Source of the DNA: JAJFJD01 sp965228975
GTDB taxonomy: Bacteria; Pseudomonadota; Alphaproteobacteria; UBA8366
Assembly: GCA_965228975.1 (NCBI GenBank)
Contig: OZ245851.1
Span: 620,001 to 684,000, forward strand
Direction of reading: 5' to 3'
Length of the DNA stretch: 64,000 nucleotides
A program made the translations under genes and the position numbers. Of the stretch, positions 51,435 through 60,659 are shown in pieces. Each line of letters starts with the position of its first letter. The first letter of the stretch is position 1. The notes below the pieces were generated by a model. That model ran no database searches. It was not told the DNA's origin and worked only from the letters and a program-made list of their open reading frames with translations.

Positions 51435-52391
51435 ATGTCCGATCTACCGCAGCGTATCGATGTTCAGGAAGAAGGCCCCCGCGAGGGCTTCCAGTTCGAA
51501 AAAGGGCCGATTCCAACGGCGCGCAAGATCGAGCTGATCGATGCTTTGTCCGGAACCGGTCTCAGCGAGATTCAGGTCGGCTCCTACGTGAATCCGAAAC
51601 GCGTGCCCGGCTGGGCGGATGTCGAGGACGTCGTCTCAGGAATCAAACGACGGGACGGGGTTCGCTATACGGCGCTGTGGCTCAACGAAAGAGGTTTGGA
51701 ACGGGCGTTGGAGGCGGAGGGCCTTTTCCTGAAGGGATCGATCGGAACGTCGGCCTCTGAAACCTTCATGAAGCTCAACCAGAATCGCGGCTATGCCGAC
51801 AATGAGAAGGTTCAGCACAATCAGGTTGCACTTTATAAAGAACATGAAATCGCCTATTTCCGCGGTTCGATGATGGCCGCGTTCGGCTGTAATTTCGAAG
51901 GCGACGTGCCGGTCGCGAAAGTGATCGAGCAGGCGGAGTTCATTCGCCGAATCGCCGAGGAAAATGACGTGACGGTCGATATCCTGTCGCTGGCGGATAC
52001 TATGGCCTGGGCGACGCCGGAATCGATCAAGCAGGTCGTCGGTGCCGTGCGTGACCGCTGGCCGGATTGGCGCATTACGCTGCATCTCCACGATACCCGC
52101 GGTCTTGGCGTCGCGAATGCCTATGCCGGTCTGCAGATGGGCGTCGATAGTTTCGATTCGAGCGTCGCCGGTCTGGGCGGCTGTCCCTTTGCCGGCCACA
52201 AGGGGGCTGCCGGAAACGTGTGCACCGAGGATCTGGTTTTCATGTGTCAGGAAATGGGGATCGACACCGGCATCGATCTGGAGGCGCTCTTGGATGCCGC
52301 GCGGTTGGCCGAAGATGTGGTCGGACATGACCTGCCGGGATCGGTGAAGCGGGGCGGCAGCTTGGACGCACTGCGGAAAAAATTGAACTAG
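51435..52391 (+). CDS. Hydroxymethylglutaryl-CoA lyase-like enzyme
   Basis: 318 residues, DRE-TIM metallolyase fold. 'VQEEGPREGFQ' (~9-19) corresponds to the E-V-G-P-R-D-G block, with the metal-binding Asp replaced by Glu; 'LHLHDTRGLGVANAY' (~215) gives the H-x-H metal pair; 'GLGGCPFAGHKGAAGNVCTEDLVFM' region (~250-275) holds the catalytic Cys loop. It should cleave or form a C-C bond next to a CoA thioester or a tricarboxylate. The neighbouring TTT and PrpD genes suggest a 3-hydroxy-3-carboxymethyl-type acid or a citramalate-like compound, not leucine breakdown. GAGG lies nine bases before ATG. Confidence 0.85.
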   Translation: MSDLPQRIDVQEEGPREGFQFEKGPIPTARKIELIDALSGTGLSEIQVGSYVNPKRVPGWADVEDVVSGIKRRDGVRYTALWLNERGLERALEAEGLFLKGSIGTSASETFMKLNQNRGYADNEKVQHNQVALYKEHEIAYFRGSMMAAFGCNFEGDVPVAKVIEQAEFIRRIAEENDVTVDILSLADTMAWATPESIKQVVGAVRDRWPDWRITLHLHDTRGLGVANAYAGLQMGVDSFDSSVAGLGGCPFAGHKGAAGNVCTEDLVFMCQEMGIDTGIDLEALLDAARLAEDVVGHDLPGSVKRGGSLDALRKKLN

Positions 52392-52648
52392 TATCCCGCT
52401 ACCGCTCAATAATCTGTGGCGGGCGCTTGCGCCGGCAAAATTTGAGCAACCGATTCCAAGGCGACTCAATGGTTTCAGTTGGTTCGGCGCGGTCGAATGG
52501 GTCAAACCGCTTGCCTCGCCCTATCTTTGCGGCCTAGCATTCTTGTGAATACGAAAACGCTCCGCATGGCGGTAGCGTAAAAAAACGTGCGCAGAAAAAG
52601 ACTTGATGACAAAGGAGCGTGCGCAACTCGAATAGTGGAGGAATGCTT

Positions 52649-53686
52649 ATGATGTCGGGAAAATTCACCCTTGATCGCCGCACGATGCTGCGGGGCGGCG
52701 CGGCGGCCGTAGGCGGCGCGGCGTTGACGGCGTCGCCCTTGGCGAGCGCATTCGCCGACAAATTTCCATCGCGTAACCTGAGCGTCATGGTCGCAACGCG
52801 TGAAGGCGGCGGCGCCGACCGGAACCTTCGGGCGTTCTGGAGCGTTTGGAAGAAATATCTCAAGACCGATATGGAGGCGTCATTCTATCCGGGTGCTGCC
52901 GGCAGGGTCGGGTATCAGAAATACATGGGCATCGCCAAACCCGACTGTTACACGCTTCTGTTCGGGAATATGGGGCCTGAAACCTTGAACTGGGTCGTCA
53001 AGAAGCCGACCGGGTTCAACTTCCCCGGGGATTATGTCTATTTCAACCGAGTCGATGTCGACCCGAGTTGCATTTTCGTCGATGCGAAGCGAAGCAAGTT
53101 CAAGTCCATCGACGATATCGTCGCCGAGGGTAAAAAGCGCACGTTGAATGTCGGCGTCAGCCGTATCGCGCATCCCGCCTCGCTTGGCGTGCTGGCACTT
53201 GGACGACACACCGGGGCCAAGTTCAATCTGATTCCGCTGTCGGGCGGCAAGAACACCTATGCCGGCGTGAAGTCGGGCGAGATGGACTTCGGTGCGCTGC
53301 CGTTGTCCGGAACGGCGAAGCGTCACAAGACGTTCAACACAATGCTCATTTTCGACGACAATACATACAGCGACGACTTGATGAAGAAGCTCAACAATGC
53401 GCCGCTGGCGAACAAGCATTTCGGCATGAAACTGCCGCCGCTCGTGTCGGCCCGCGCCTTCGCCATCAAGACCGAAGCCGTCGAAAAGTATCCGGATCGT
53501 TTCAAGATTCTTCAGGAAACCGCCGAAAAGGTTTTCAAGGACCCGGATTACAAGGCGGCGGTCAAGAAAGCCAAGGCGCCGTGGGAGTTGATCCGGTACG
53601 GCGATCCGAAAGAATGCGCCGACTACGCCAAGAACATCATGGCGATCGGCGAGCAATACAAAGACCTGCTGAGCGGGAAGGCCTAG
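52649..53686 (+). CDS. TTT substrate-binding protein with Tat-type signal
   Basis: 345 residues from ATG 52649, spaced six bases from GGAGGA; GTG 52619 and ATG 52643/52652 are alternatives. The signal has the twin-arginine pattern 'DRRTMLRGG' followed by a hydrophobic Ala/Gly stretch and 'ASAFA', so export may be by Tat, unusual for this family. The mature part has 'LSVMVATREGGGADRNLRAFW' (~48) and 'PGAAGRVGYQKYMG' (~86), the Bug/TctC outline though more distant than the 49924 product. First gene of the second TTT operon (TctB, TctA and four more genes follow). Confidence 0.85.
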   Translation: MMSGKFTLDRRTMLRGGAAAVGGAALTASPLASAFADKFPSRNLSVMVATREGGGADRNLRAFWSVWKKYLKTDMEASFYPGAAGRVGYQKYMGIAKPDCYTLLFGNMGPETLNWVVKKPTGFNFPGDYVYFNRVDVDPSCIFVDAKRSKFKSIDDIVAEGKKRTLNVGVSRIAHPASLGVLALGRHTGAKFNLIPLSGGKNTYAGVKSGEMDFGALPLSGTAKRHKTFNTMLIFDDNTYSDDLMKKLNNAPLANKHFGMKLPPLVSARAFAIKTEAVEKYPDRFKILQETAEKVFKDPDYKAAVKKAKAPWELIRYGDPKECADYAKNIMAIGEQYKDLLSGKA

Positions 53687-53843
53687 AGCGGCCGATTTTT
53701 ATATGGCGGACCGGCGGCCGATGCTTCGCATGGGTCGCCGGAGTCGCCGGCATGGAGCCATGGGGCGAATATCCTGCCTGTGCGGTAGGCGCCCCGTCGC
53801 TGCCGTTCCGTCCCGTTCAATTTGAAACAGGGAAGGTATCCCA

Positions 53844-54380
53844 ATGTCCGTTGAGCCTTCGCCCGATGGGCCGGGCAAGAAGTCGCTTGGCCCCGATCTG
53901 ATCATTCCCGTCGCCGCGATCCTCTTCACCCTCTACTATTTCTCGACGATCATCGATTCGCCCTGGACCGCACAAGTCAGTGCGTTCTTCGTGGGCGCGA
54001 TCCTGTTGGTGCTGTCGATGGCGTTTCTGGTCATCACCGGAATCCGGGTCATACGCGGGCAGGCTGATTTGCGGATGGGCGAATTAATTGCGCCCCGTTC
54101 GGTCGCGATGCGTCGACTGGCGCTTTTCGTCCTCACGCTCTCCTATATTTTCTGTATCGATTGGCTCGGCTTCACCATCACGACGTTCTTGTTCATCTTA
54201 CTCGGCATGCTGCTTTTGTCGGGTAGGGATCGTGCGAACAAGCGGCTGATCCTGGTGCTGTCGGCTGTACTGTCCGTCGGCGGTTATCTTCTCTTCGTCG
54301 TGGCGTTCCAACGGCGTTTCCCGGAAGGTCCCTTCGAGCAAGCGTTCAAGGCGCTTTTCAACTCCGTTGGCGGGGGCTGA
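53844..54380 (+). CDS. TctB-like small TTT permease subunit
   Basis: 178 residues. Four hydrophobic helices (~18-35, ~43-65, ~90-110, ~115-150) with the loop 'GQADLRMGELIAPRSVAMRRL', the general TctB pattern; sequence conservation in TctB is low and the call leans on its place between TctC and TctA. GGAAGG is well spaced before ATG 53844. Its stop is one base from the TctA start. Confidence 0.85.
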   Translation: MSVEPSPDGPGKKSLGPDLIIPVAAILFTLYYFSTIIDSPWTAQVSAFFVGAILLVLSMAFLVITGIRVIRGQADLRMGELIAPRSVAMRRLALFVLTLSYIFCIDWLGFTITTFLFILLGMLLLSGRDRANKRLILVLSAVLSVGGYLLFVVAFQRRFPEGPFEQAFKALFNSVGGG

Positions 54381-54381
54381 T

Positions 54382-55941
54382 ATGGGAGATGTCGGCCTTT
54401 CCTTCTTCGTCGAGCTATTCGCCCATACGTTTAGCTTTTGGTGGGTCATTATTCCCGCCATCTTCCTCGGCCTGATCGTTGGGGCGATCCCTGGTTTCAG
54501 CGCCGCCAACACGATCATCATCCTCCTGCCGCTGACGCTCGCAATGGGCGAAGAGATCGGCCTGATCTTCATGGTGGCGCTCTATTGCTCCTCGCGGATG
54601 GGCGCCGGCATTCCGGCGATTCTGGTCAATATTCCCGGCACGGCCGGCGCGGCGGCGACACCGCTCGATGGTTATCCGATGACCCAGCAAGGCAAGGGAC
54701 CGCAGGCGCTTGCCATCTCCTTTGTCTCCTCGACCTTGGGCGGATTGCTGACCACCATCGCGGTGCTGTTCGTCATGCCCTATGTGGCACAAGTGGTTTA
54801 TTACCTGCACAGCGTCGAGATGATCGTCGTCATGCTGTTCGGCATATCGTTGATCGCGACCATCGCGGCGCGCGATACGCTGAAAGGGCTGATCGCCGGA
54901 TTCTTCGGGTTGATGATCGGCGCGATCGGCGCGGACCACGTCTACGCGACGCCGCGCGGCACGCTCGGGTTCCTGGAACTATACGACGGGGTTCCGCTCA
55001 TCCCCGCGCTCGTCGGCCTGTTTGCGATTTCCGAAGCCTTCCTGATCATCGAGGGCGAATCGATCTTGTCCAAGAAGGGACAGGCGTTGATGCGCGACGC
55101 CAAATGGGCCGAAACCATCGAAGGTGCGCGCGAGGCTTTGAAGCGCTGGTGGCATATCGTCTGGACGAGCCTCATCGGACTCGTCATCGGTGTCGTGCCC
55201 GGCGCCGGAGCGGCGATCGCATCCTTCGTCGCCTATCAACAATCGAAAACCTTTTCAAAGACACCGGAACTATATGGCACCGGCCATATCGAGGGGCTGG
55301 TGGCCCCGGAATCCGCCAACAACGGCGTCACCTCCGGTACGCTCGTTCCGTTGCTCGTGATCGGCATCCCCGGCGGGGCGACGGCGGCCATCATGCTGGT
55401 TGTCCTTCAGTTCCATGGCACGACGGTCGGTCCCGATCTCTTCATCCAGAAACCCTTGCTGGCCTACGGTGTATTCTCGTCGATGGCGGTGACGTATTTC
55501 CTGATGATCCTGTCCGTGTTCCCGCTTGCGCGGTACATGTCCCGGGTGACGATGGTGTCGACGATTTACATCGCGCCGGTGATCATCTCGTTCACGCTGG
55601 TCGGCTCCTTCGTGCCGCGCGCCTATGTCTTCGACATGTATCTGGCCTTGGCCTTCGGCGTCATCGGTTATGTTGCGCGGAAGACCGGCTATCATGTCGC
55701 CGCAATTTTGATCGGCGTGATCCTTGGGCCGCTGCTGGAGCAGTATTTCCTGCGGGCGCTGAAGATGTCGCAGGGCGACATCATGGTGATATTCTCGTCC
55801 AATATCGGCAACGTCTTGTGGGTCTGTCTCGCGCTGTCGCTCGCCATCCCGTTTCTCAAGGATCACCATCGGAAGCGCAGCGCGGCGCGGGAAGCCTTGC
55901 GCCGTGGCGAGGATGCGGAAATGGGCGGTACAACCGAATAG
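54382..55941 (+). CDS. TctA-like large TTT permease subunit
   Basis: 519 residues from ATG 54382, immediately after the TctB stop; the frame's upstream extension is not a better start. Motifs are 'FLGLIVGAIPGFSAANTIIILLPLTLAMG' region (~22-50), 'IPAILVNIPGTAGAAATPLDGYPM' (~80), 'GLVIGVVPGAGAAIASFVAYQQSK' (~265) and 'LVIGIPGGATAAIMLVVLQFHG' (~335), the duplicated glycine-rich signature of TctA. With TctB and the Tat-type binding protein it forms a complete secondary carboxylate uptake system distinct from the fused one at 47805. Confidence 0.92.
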   Translation: MGDVGLSFFVELFAHTFSFWWVIIPAIFLGLIVGAIPGFSAANTIIILLPLTLAMGEEIGLIFMVALYCSSRMGAGIPAILVNIPGTAGAAATPLDGYPMTQQGKGPQALAISFVSSTLGGLLTTIAVLFVMPYVAQVVYYLHSVEMIVVMLFGISLIATIAARDTLKGLIAGFFGLMIGAIGADHVYATPRGTLGFLELYDGVPLIPALVGLFAISEAFLIIEGESILSKKGQALMRDAKWAETIEGAREALKRWWHIVWTSLIGLVIGVVPGAGAAIASFVAYQQSKTFSKTPELYGTGHIEGLVAPESANNGVTSGTLVPLLVIGIPGGATAAIMLVVLQFHGTTVGPDLFIQKPLLAYGVFSSMAVTYFLMILSVFPLARYMSRVTMVSTIYIAPVIISFTLVGSFVPRAYVFDMYLALAFGVIGYVARKTGYHVAAILIGVILGPLLEQYFLRALKMSQGDIMVIFSSNIGNVLWVCLALSLAIPFLKDHHRKRSAAREALRRGEDAEMGGTTE

Positions 55942-55962
55942 CGCAACGAAAGGGAGGGCACG

Positions 55963-57237
55963 ATGGCGCAACAGGCTGTTGCTCGCAACGTGAAACGCAT
56001 CGCCCATATGGATATGCCGGGCGGCGGTCAGGTCATCGTCGATGGCGACTATGCCTATGTCGGCCACATGGCGCCGCCGCATGGCACGTCGATCATCGAC
56101 GTGTCGGACCCGAAGAATTCGCGTGTCGTCAGCACCATCGAACTCGACGGCGACGATTCGCATTCGCACAAGGTTCGGGTGAACGGCGATATCATGATCA
56201 CGAACGTGGAGCGCAACAAACGCCATTTGCGGCGCAAGGGTGACCGGCTGCCCGACCTTCGGAAATCGCTGACGGCCGACCTGGGACATGCGCCGAGCGA
56301 TGCCGAATTGGCCGCGGCGCTGGATGTCCGGGAGGATCAGATCGCCGAACTCGATGCGGCGCGCGAACGCGGGTATCACGACGGCGGCTTCCGGCTCTGG
56401 GACGTGTCCGACAAGACCAACCCGAAACTGATCCATCATGAACGCACGCACGGCTTTGGCGTTCATCGCTTCGACGCAGACGATAACTACGCCTACATCT
56501 CGACGGAGATGGAGGGCTATGTCGGCAACATCCTCGTGATCTACGATGTCCGCGATCCGGCCAAACCGGCCGAAGTGTCGCGCTGGTGGTTGCCCGGCCA
56601 GCATCTGGCCGGCGGCGAAACGCCGACCTGGACGGGGTACAGTAACCGGCTGCATCACGCGATGAAGGTGGGGGACGAGTTATGGGGTGCGTTCTGGCAT
56701 GCGGGGTTCAGGGTGCTCGACGTGTCGGACATGCGAACCCCGACTCTCATTGGGGAGTATGACTACCATCCGCCGTTCATGGAGCCGTCGCACACCATCA
56801 TGCCGCTGGAATCGCCGGTCGATGGGCGGCGCATCGCGATCGGGGTCGACGAGGAGCATGATCATATACCGGGACAGGCGCATGCCTGCATGTGGGTGTT
56901 CGACGTGACCGACGTCGGCAACTTTCAGCCGCTCTCGACCTTCCATGTCAGCGAGATGGATTCGCCGTGGAGCCGGGCCAAGCCGGGACGGTTCGGTGCA
57001 CATCAGTTCCGCGAAAAACTCGACGGTACGCTGGTCTACGTCACCTGGTTCAGCGGCGGATTGCGGATCGTCGACGTGGCGGATCCGCGGGTTCCGCGCG
57101 AGGTCGGCTCCTTCATCCCCGAGCCGGTCGCCGGCGAGGCGAGCCCGCAAAGCAACGACGTGGAGGTGGACGGGCGGGGCCTGATCTACCTGATCGACCG
57201 TAACAATGGTTTCGATATTCTGGAATTCGAGGGTTAG
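55963..57237 (+). CDS. LVIVD-repeat beta-propeller protein
   Basis: 424 residues without signal peptide. Repeated blades of the LVIVD type are visible: 'TSIIDVSDPKNSRVVSTIEL', 'FRLWDVSDKTNPKLIHHERT', 'ILVIYDVRDPAKPAEVSRW', 'FRVLDVSDMRTPTLIGEY', 'MWVFDVTDVGNFQPLSTF' and 'LRIVDVADPRVPREVGSF', six or more blades. His-rich loops ('DDSHSHK', 'EEHDHIPGQAHA') could bind a metal. A helical insertion of ~50 residues sits at ~85-135. Members accompany TTT operons and catabolic oxidoreductases but their function is unknown. AGGGAGG precedes ATG 55963. Nine bp separate it from the aldo/keto reductase. Confidence 0.8.
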   Translation: MAQQAVARNVKRIAHMDMPGGGQVIVDGDYAYVGHMAPPHGTSIIDVSDPKNSRVVSTIELDGDDSHSHKVRVNGDIMITNVERNKRHLRRKGDRLPDLRKSLTADLGHAPSDAELAAALDVREDQIAELDAARERGYHDGGFRLWDVSDKTNPKLIHHERTHGFGVHRFDADDNYAYISTEMEGYVGNILVIYDVRDPAKPAEVSRWWLPGQHLAGGETPTWTGYSNRLHHAMKVGDELWGAFWHAGFRVLDVSDMRTPTLIGEYDYHPPFMEPSHTIMPLESPVDGRRIAIGVDEEHDHIPGQAHACMWVFDVTDVGNFQPLSTFHVSEMDSPWSRAKPGRFGAHQFREKLDGTLVYVTWFSGGLRIVDVADPRVPREVGSFIPEPVAGEASPQSNDVEVDGRGLIYLIDRNNGFDILEFEG

Positions 57238-57246
57238 GAGAAACGC

Positions 57247-58233
57247 ATGAAGTATCGCGAACTGGGCAGAACCGGCGCACGGGTATCGGCGATCGGACTC
57301 GGCTGCGCCGGTTTTTCGCCGGATCGGCTGGCCCGTGACGATGACGCCGGCATCGCGACGATACGCCGGGCGCTGGACCTAGGCGTCACCCTGCTGGACA
57401 GTTCGGACGCCTACGGCGGCGGGCATAACGAGGAATTGGTGGGCCGGGCCATCGCGGATCGTCGCGACGATGTCTTCCTGACCACGAAGTTCGGCAACAT
57501 CCGTGGCCCACAGGGTCAGCGCGGCGGCACCAACGGCCGGCCGGACTACGTGCCGGTCGCCTGCGACGCGAGCCTGAAGCGGCTCGGCGTCGACGTGATC
57601 GACCTGTACTACCTGCACCGTGTCGACCCGGAGGTGCCGATCGAGGAGACGGTCGGCGCGATGGCCCGACTGGTCGACGCGGGCAAGGTGCGCTTTCTGG
57701 GATTATCCGAGGCCAAGCCCGATATTCTGCGGCGCGCCCATGCGGTGCATCCGATTTCGGCACTGGAATCGGAATATTCGCTTTGGTCGCGCGAGCCGGA
57801 ACTGGCGATCATGCCGACCTGCCGGGAGCTCGGCGTGACCTACGTCGCCTATTCGCCGCTCGGGCGCGGATTCCTCAGCGGCAAGGTGCGGCAGGTGGAC
57901 GATCTGCCCGAAGGCGACCGGCGGCACGACCATCCCCGCTTCCATGACGAAAACCTGAACCGGAACTTATCGCTGCTTGAACCGCTGGATGCACTGGCAG
58001 CCGAAAAGGGCTGCACGCAGGCGCAGATCGCGCTGGCCTGGGTTCTGTCGCGGGGCGAGGATGTGGTGCCGATCCCCGGCAGCCGCCGGCAGGAGCATCT
58101 GGAGAGCAATGTCGCGGCCTTGGAAGTGTCGCTGAGCGAGGCGGACTGCGCCGCGTTGGAAGCGGTGTTCGAGATCGGCGCGACCCACGGCACCCGCTAT
58201 CCGGAAAGCCAGATGAAGCTGATGAGTTTCTGA
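57247..58233 (+). CDS. Aldo/keto reductase
   Basis: 328 residues, (alpha/beta)8 barrel. Catalytic tetrad: Asp and Tyr in 'LLDSSDAYGGGHNEE' (~50-60), Lys in 'FLTTKFGN' (~82) and His in 'DLYYLHRVDP' (~120). NADP contacts are expected at 'VPIPGSRRQEHLESN' (~278-292), as in the AKR13/YakC branch. It should reduce an aldehyde or ketone with NADPH. In the operon it probably handles an intermediate of the carboxylate imported by the TTT system. Confidence 0.9.
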   Translation: MKYRELGRTGARVSAIGLGCAGFSPDRLARDDDAGIATIRRALDLGVTLLDSSDAYGGGHNEELVGRAIADRRDDVFLTTKFGNIRGPQGQRGGTNGRPDYVPVACDASLKRLGVDVIDLYYLHRVDPEVPIEETVGAMARLVDAGKVRFLGLSEAKPDILRRAHAVHPISALESEYSLWSREPELAIMPTCRELGVTYVAYSPLGRGFLSGKVRQVDDLPEGDRRHDHPRFHDENLNRNLSLLEPLDALAAEKGCTQAQIALAWVLSRGEDVVPIPGSRRQEHLESNVAALEVSLSEADCAALEAVFEIGATHGTRYPESQMKLMSF

Positions 58234-58262
58234 CGACCTTTTTGCGGACGAGGAGCGATCCC

Positions 58263-59159
58263 ATGACCGATATCACCAGCGACGAATATTGGACCACCAA
58301 AGGCGACGTGGAACTTTACTTGTACCGCAAGCGCCCGGCGGGCGAGGAGGGCTGTCCTGCCTTTTTCCTGGTGCATGGCTCCACCTTCGGCGGCCGCACC
58401 AGCTTCGATCTGACGGTGGAAGGCCGGAACCACTATTCCATGATGGATCGCTTTGTCGAGCGCGGCTTCGACGTCTGGACCATGGATCACGAGGGATATG
58501 GCCGGTCGTCACGCACCCAGGGGAATTCTGACATTGCGAGCGGTGTCGAGGATCTGAAAGCGGCGCTGGCTGTGGTAGAGCGGGAGACGGGACAGAAATG
58601 CGTGATGATGTATGGCCAATCGTCGGGCGCGCTGCGTGCGGCAGCCTTCGCGGAAGCCTGCCCGGATCGGGTTGATCGTGTGATACTCGATGCCTTCGTC
58701 TGGACCGGCAAGGATGCGCCGACACTGATCAAGCGGGCGGAGAATCTGGAATATTTCCGCACGCACAATACGCGTCCGGTCGACCGCCCGTTTTATCAAA
58801 GCATCTTCACCCGCGATAAGCCCGGCACGTCGGAGGCGATCATCGGCGACGCCATCGCGGATGTCGAAGAACAGTTCGGCGATTCCGTCCCCACGGGCAC
58901 ATATCTCGACATGTGCGCGAACCTACCGCTGGTCGACCCCGAGAACGTTCAATGTCCCGTGCTGATCGTGCGCGGCGAGCATGACGGCATCGCGACCGAG
59001 GACGACCTGCTCGCCTTCTATAAGAAGCTGCCGAATATGGACAAGCAGTTCGTCATCGTTGCCGGGCAGGCTCATTCCGCGCCGCTCGGCGTCAACCGGG
59101 ACCGGTTCTTCCACATCGTGCACGGATTTTTGACACTGCCGCCGCGCGTCGATATCTAG
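58263..59159 (+). CDS. Alpha/beta hydrolase
   Basis: 298 residues from ATG 58263 (AGGAG upstream); TTG 58242 is an unlikely extension. The catalytic triad is readable: nucleophile Ser in 'MMYGQSSGALRA' (G-x-S-x-G, ~118), Asp in 'VRGEHDGIATE' (~243) and His in 'AGQAHSAPLG' (~275), with an oxyanion 'LVHGSTFGG' early (~37). It should hydrolyse an ester, thioester or lactone. Last gene of the plus-strand operon that starts at 52649; it faces the third PrpD gene across 9 bp. Confidence 0.88.
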   Translation: MTDITSDEYWTTKGDVELYLYRKRPAGEEGCPAFFLVHGSTFGGRTSFDLTVEGRNHYSMMDRFVERGFDVWTMDHEGYGRSSRTQGNSDIASGVEDLKAALAVVERETGQKCVMMYGQSSGALRAAAFAEACPDRVDRVILDAFVWTGKDAPTLIKRAENLEYFRTHNTRPVDRPFYQSIFTRDKPGTSEAIIGDAIADVEEQFGDSVPTGTYLDMCANLPLVDPENVQCPVLIVRGEHDGIATEDDLLAFYKKLPNMDKQFVIVAGQAHSAPLGVNRDRFFHIVHGFLTLPPRVDI

Positions 59160-59168
59160 GCCGCTGCC

Positions 59169-60572
59169 TTACGCCTTGCTCAACAGCCGGGGAATGTCGC
59201 CCGCGTCCTTCAGGTCTTCCATGTTCAAGATCGCGTCGCGCAGTTCGGCCATCTGCGCGTCGGGCAGGGTGTGTTTCGCGAGTTTCTCGAATTTCGCCGC
59301 CACGTCGGCTTCCGAGGCGAAACTGAACTCGCTGCCGCGCGGCGCTTCGCAGCGTTCCTGCATGTGCGTGCCGTCCTTGAGGAAGACCTCGACCCAGACC
59401 TCGTGGCGGGCGGTCGAGCCCTTGGCGGTGATTTCGGGGTCGTGCATCGTCTCCACCCGTTCGGAATAGGCCATGCGTTCCGGGTCGGCGACGCAATCCT
59501 CGGTGAACTGCTCGACGAAGCAGTCGCCTTCCAGCATGTAGGTCGCGACGCAGAAGGGCAGGTTGAGCTGTGCCGATGTCAGGCCCTCGGGTTTGTATTC
59601 CCAGCCGACGTGATCGACCGTCACCTGCGAGCCGTGGACGACAAAGCGGTCAACGTCCTCCGCGCCGAAGGGGTGGCGTTCCTGCATGGTGCGGATTGCG
59701 TCCAGCGTGGTGTGGTTGCTGCCGACGCAGGAGTAGAACTTCAAGCTGATCCGCATGGTCTCCCAGTCGCTGCCGAGACCCTTGGTTAGTTCGGTCAGGT
59801 CGAACCGATCCTGCGAGCGCGAGAAGGTGGAACAGAAGCCGCCGTATTCGCTTTCCAGCACGTCGACGATCCCGGTGAAGCCGTTAGCGGCCAGCAGTGC
59901 GCCGTAGAGCCCACTTTGCGAGGAACGGCCCGCGTGCATGCGTTTCACCATCGCGCCGTACTGCGCGGCCATCAGGCCGGCGGACTGCGTCCCGGCGACG
60001 CCGAGCGCGTGGATCGTCTGTTCCGATGACAGCTTGAGCCCCCGTGCCGCGCCCGCCGCGGCGGAGAAGACGCCTAGCGTGGCGCCCGAATGCCAGCCCT
60101 GGCCGATATGTTCCTGGCCCATGCAAATGCCGACGCGCGGCCCGATCTCGTAGCCGGCGACGGCGGCGGTCAGGAAATCCTTGCCGTCGAGGCCGCCCTT
60201 CATTTCCGTGACCGCGATCAGGGCGGGCAGCACGACCGCGCCCACGTGCATCACGCCGCGCCGATGCACGTCGTCCAACTCGAAGCCCTGCACCATGGTC
60301 CCGTTGATCAGCGCGGCATGGGGCGCCGAGAGCTTCTTGTCGGTGCCCCAGAGGCGGCAACCGTCGGTCGTGCGGTCGATCGCCTGCATGGTTTCCCGGA
60401 CGATCCGCGTCCACTCCAGATCGACGCCGTAGAGGCCGCAACCCAGGGAATCGAGCATCAGCAGCTTGATGCGTTGGCGCACGTCCGCCGGAATGTCGTC
60501 ATAGGTCAGGCCGGCGACGAATTCCGCCATGCCGCGTGTGTAAGGGTTGTCCCGGACGCCGTCGTGGGCCAT
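59169..60572 (-). CDS. MmgE/PrpD family protein 3
   Basis: 467 residues. Family blocks: 'LMLDSLGCGLYG' (~48), 'NGTMVQGFELDDVHRRGVMHVGAVVLPALIA' region (~88-118) with the H-x-x-H/DD loop, 'GQEHIGQGWHSGATLGVFSAAAGAARGL' (~155-180) and 'SCVGSNHTTLDAI' (~285). It is more like a cis-aconitate decarboxylase or methylcitrate dehydratase relative than either paralogue at 44990 or 46421 by its spacing, but the reaction is unproven. It diverges from the TcuA-like gene with only 87 bp between, so the two are probably co-regulated. Confidence 0.88.
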   Translation of the reverse strand: MAHDGVRDNPYTRGMAEFVAGLTYDDIPADVRQRIKLLMLDSLGCGLYGVDLEWTRIVRETMQAIDRTTDGCRLWGTDKKLSAPHAALINGTMVQGFELDDVHRRGVMHVGAVVLPALIAVTEMKGGLDGKDFLTAAVAGYEIGPRVGICMGQEHIGQGWHSGATLGVFSAAAGAARGLKLSSEQTIHALGVAGTQSAGLMAAQYGAMVKRMHAGRSSQSGLYGALLAANGFTGIVDVLESEYGGFCSTFSRSQDRFDLTELTKGLGSDWETMRISLKFYSCVGSNHTTLDAIRTMQERHPFGAEDVDRFVVHGSQVTVDHVGWEYKPEGLTSAQLNLPFCVATYMLEGDCFVEQFTEDCVADPERMAYSERVETMHDPEITAKGSTARHEVWVEVFLKDGTHMQERCEAPRGSEFSFASEADVAAKFEKLAKHTLPDAQMAELRDAILNMEDLKDAGDIPRLLSKA

Positions 60573-60659
60573 GCGATCCTCCGTTTTTTGCTTTATTTGC
60601 CGCGATTGTCGTTTGGCGATTAACCTGTCCGGACATTACCACAAGGCGGGAGTCGAGGC

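Noticed and set aside
54438..56243. 601-codon plus-strand ORF spanning TctA and the LVIVD gene
   Set aside because: Out-of-frame shadow, Arg/His-rich, crossing the real stop and RBS of two well-supported genes.
55270..56658. 462-codon minus-strand ORF
   Set aside because: Antisense to TctA and LVIVD genes; no coding signature.
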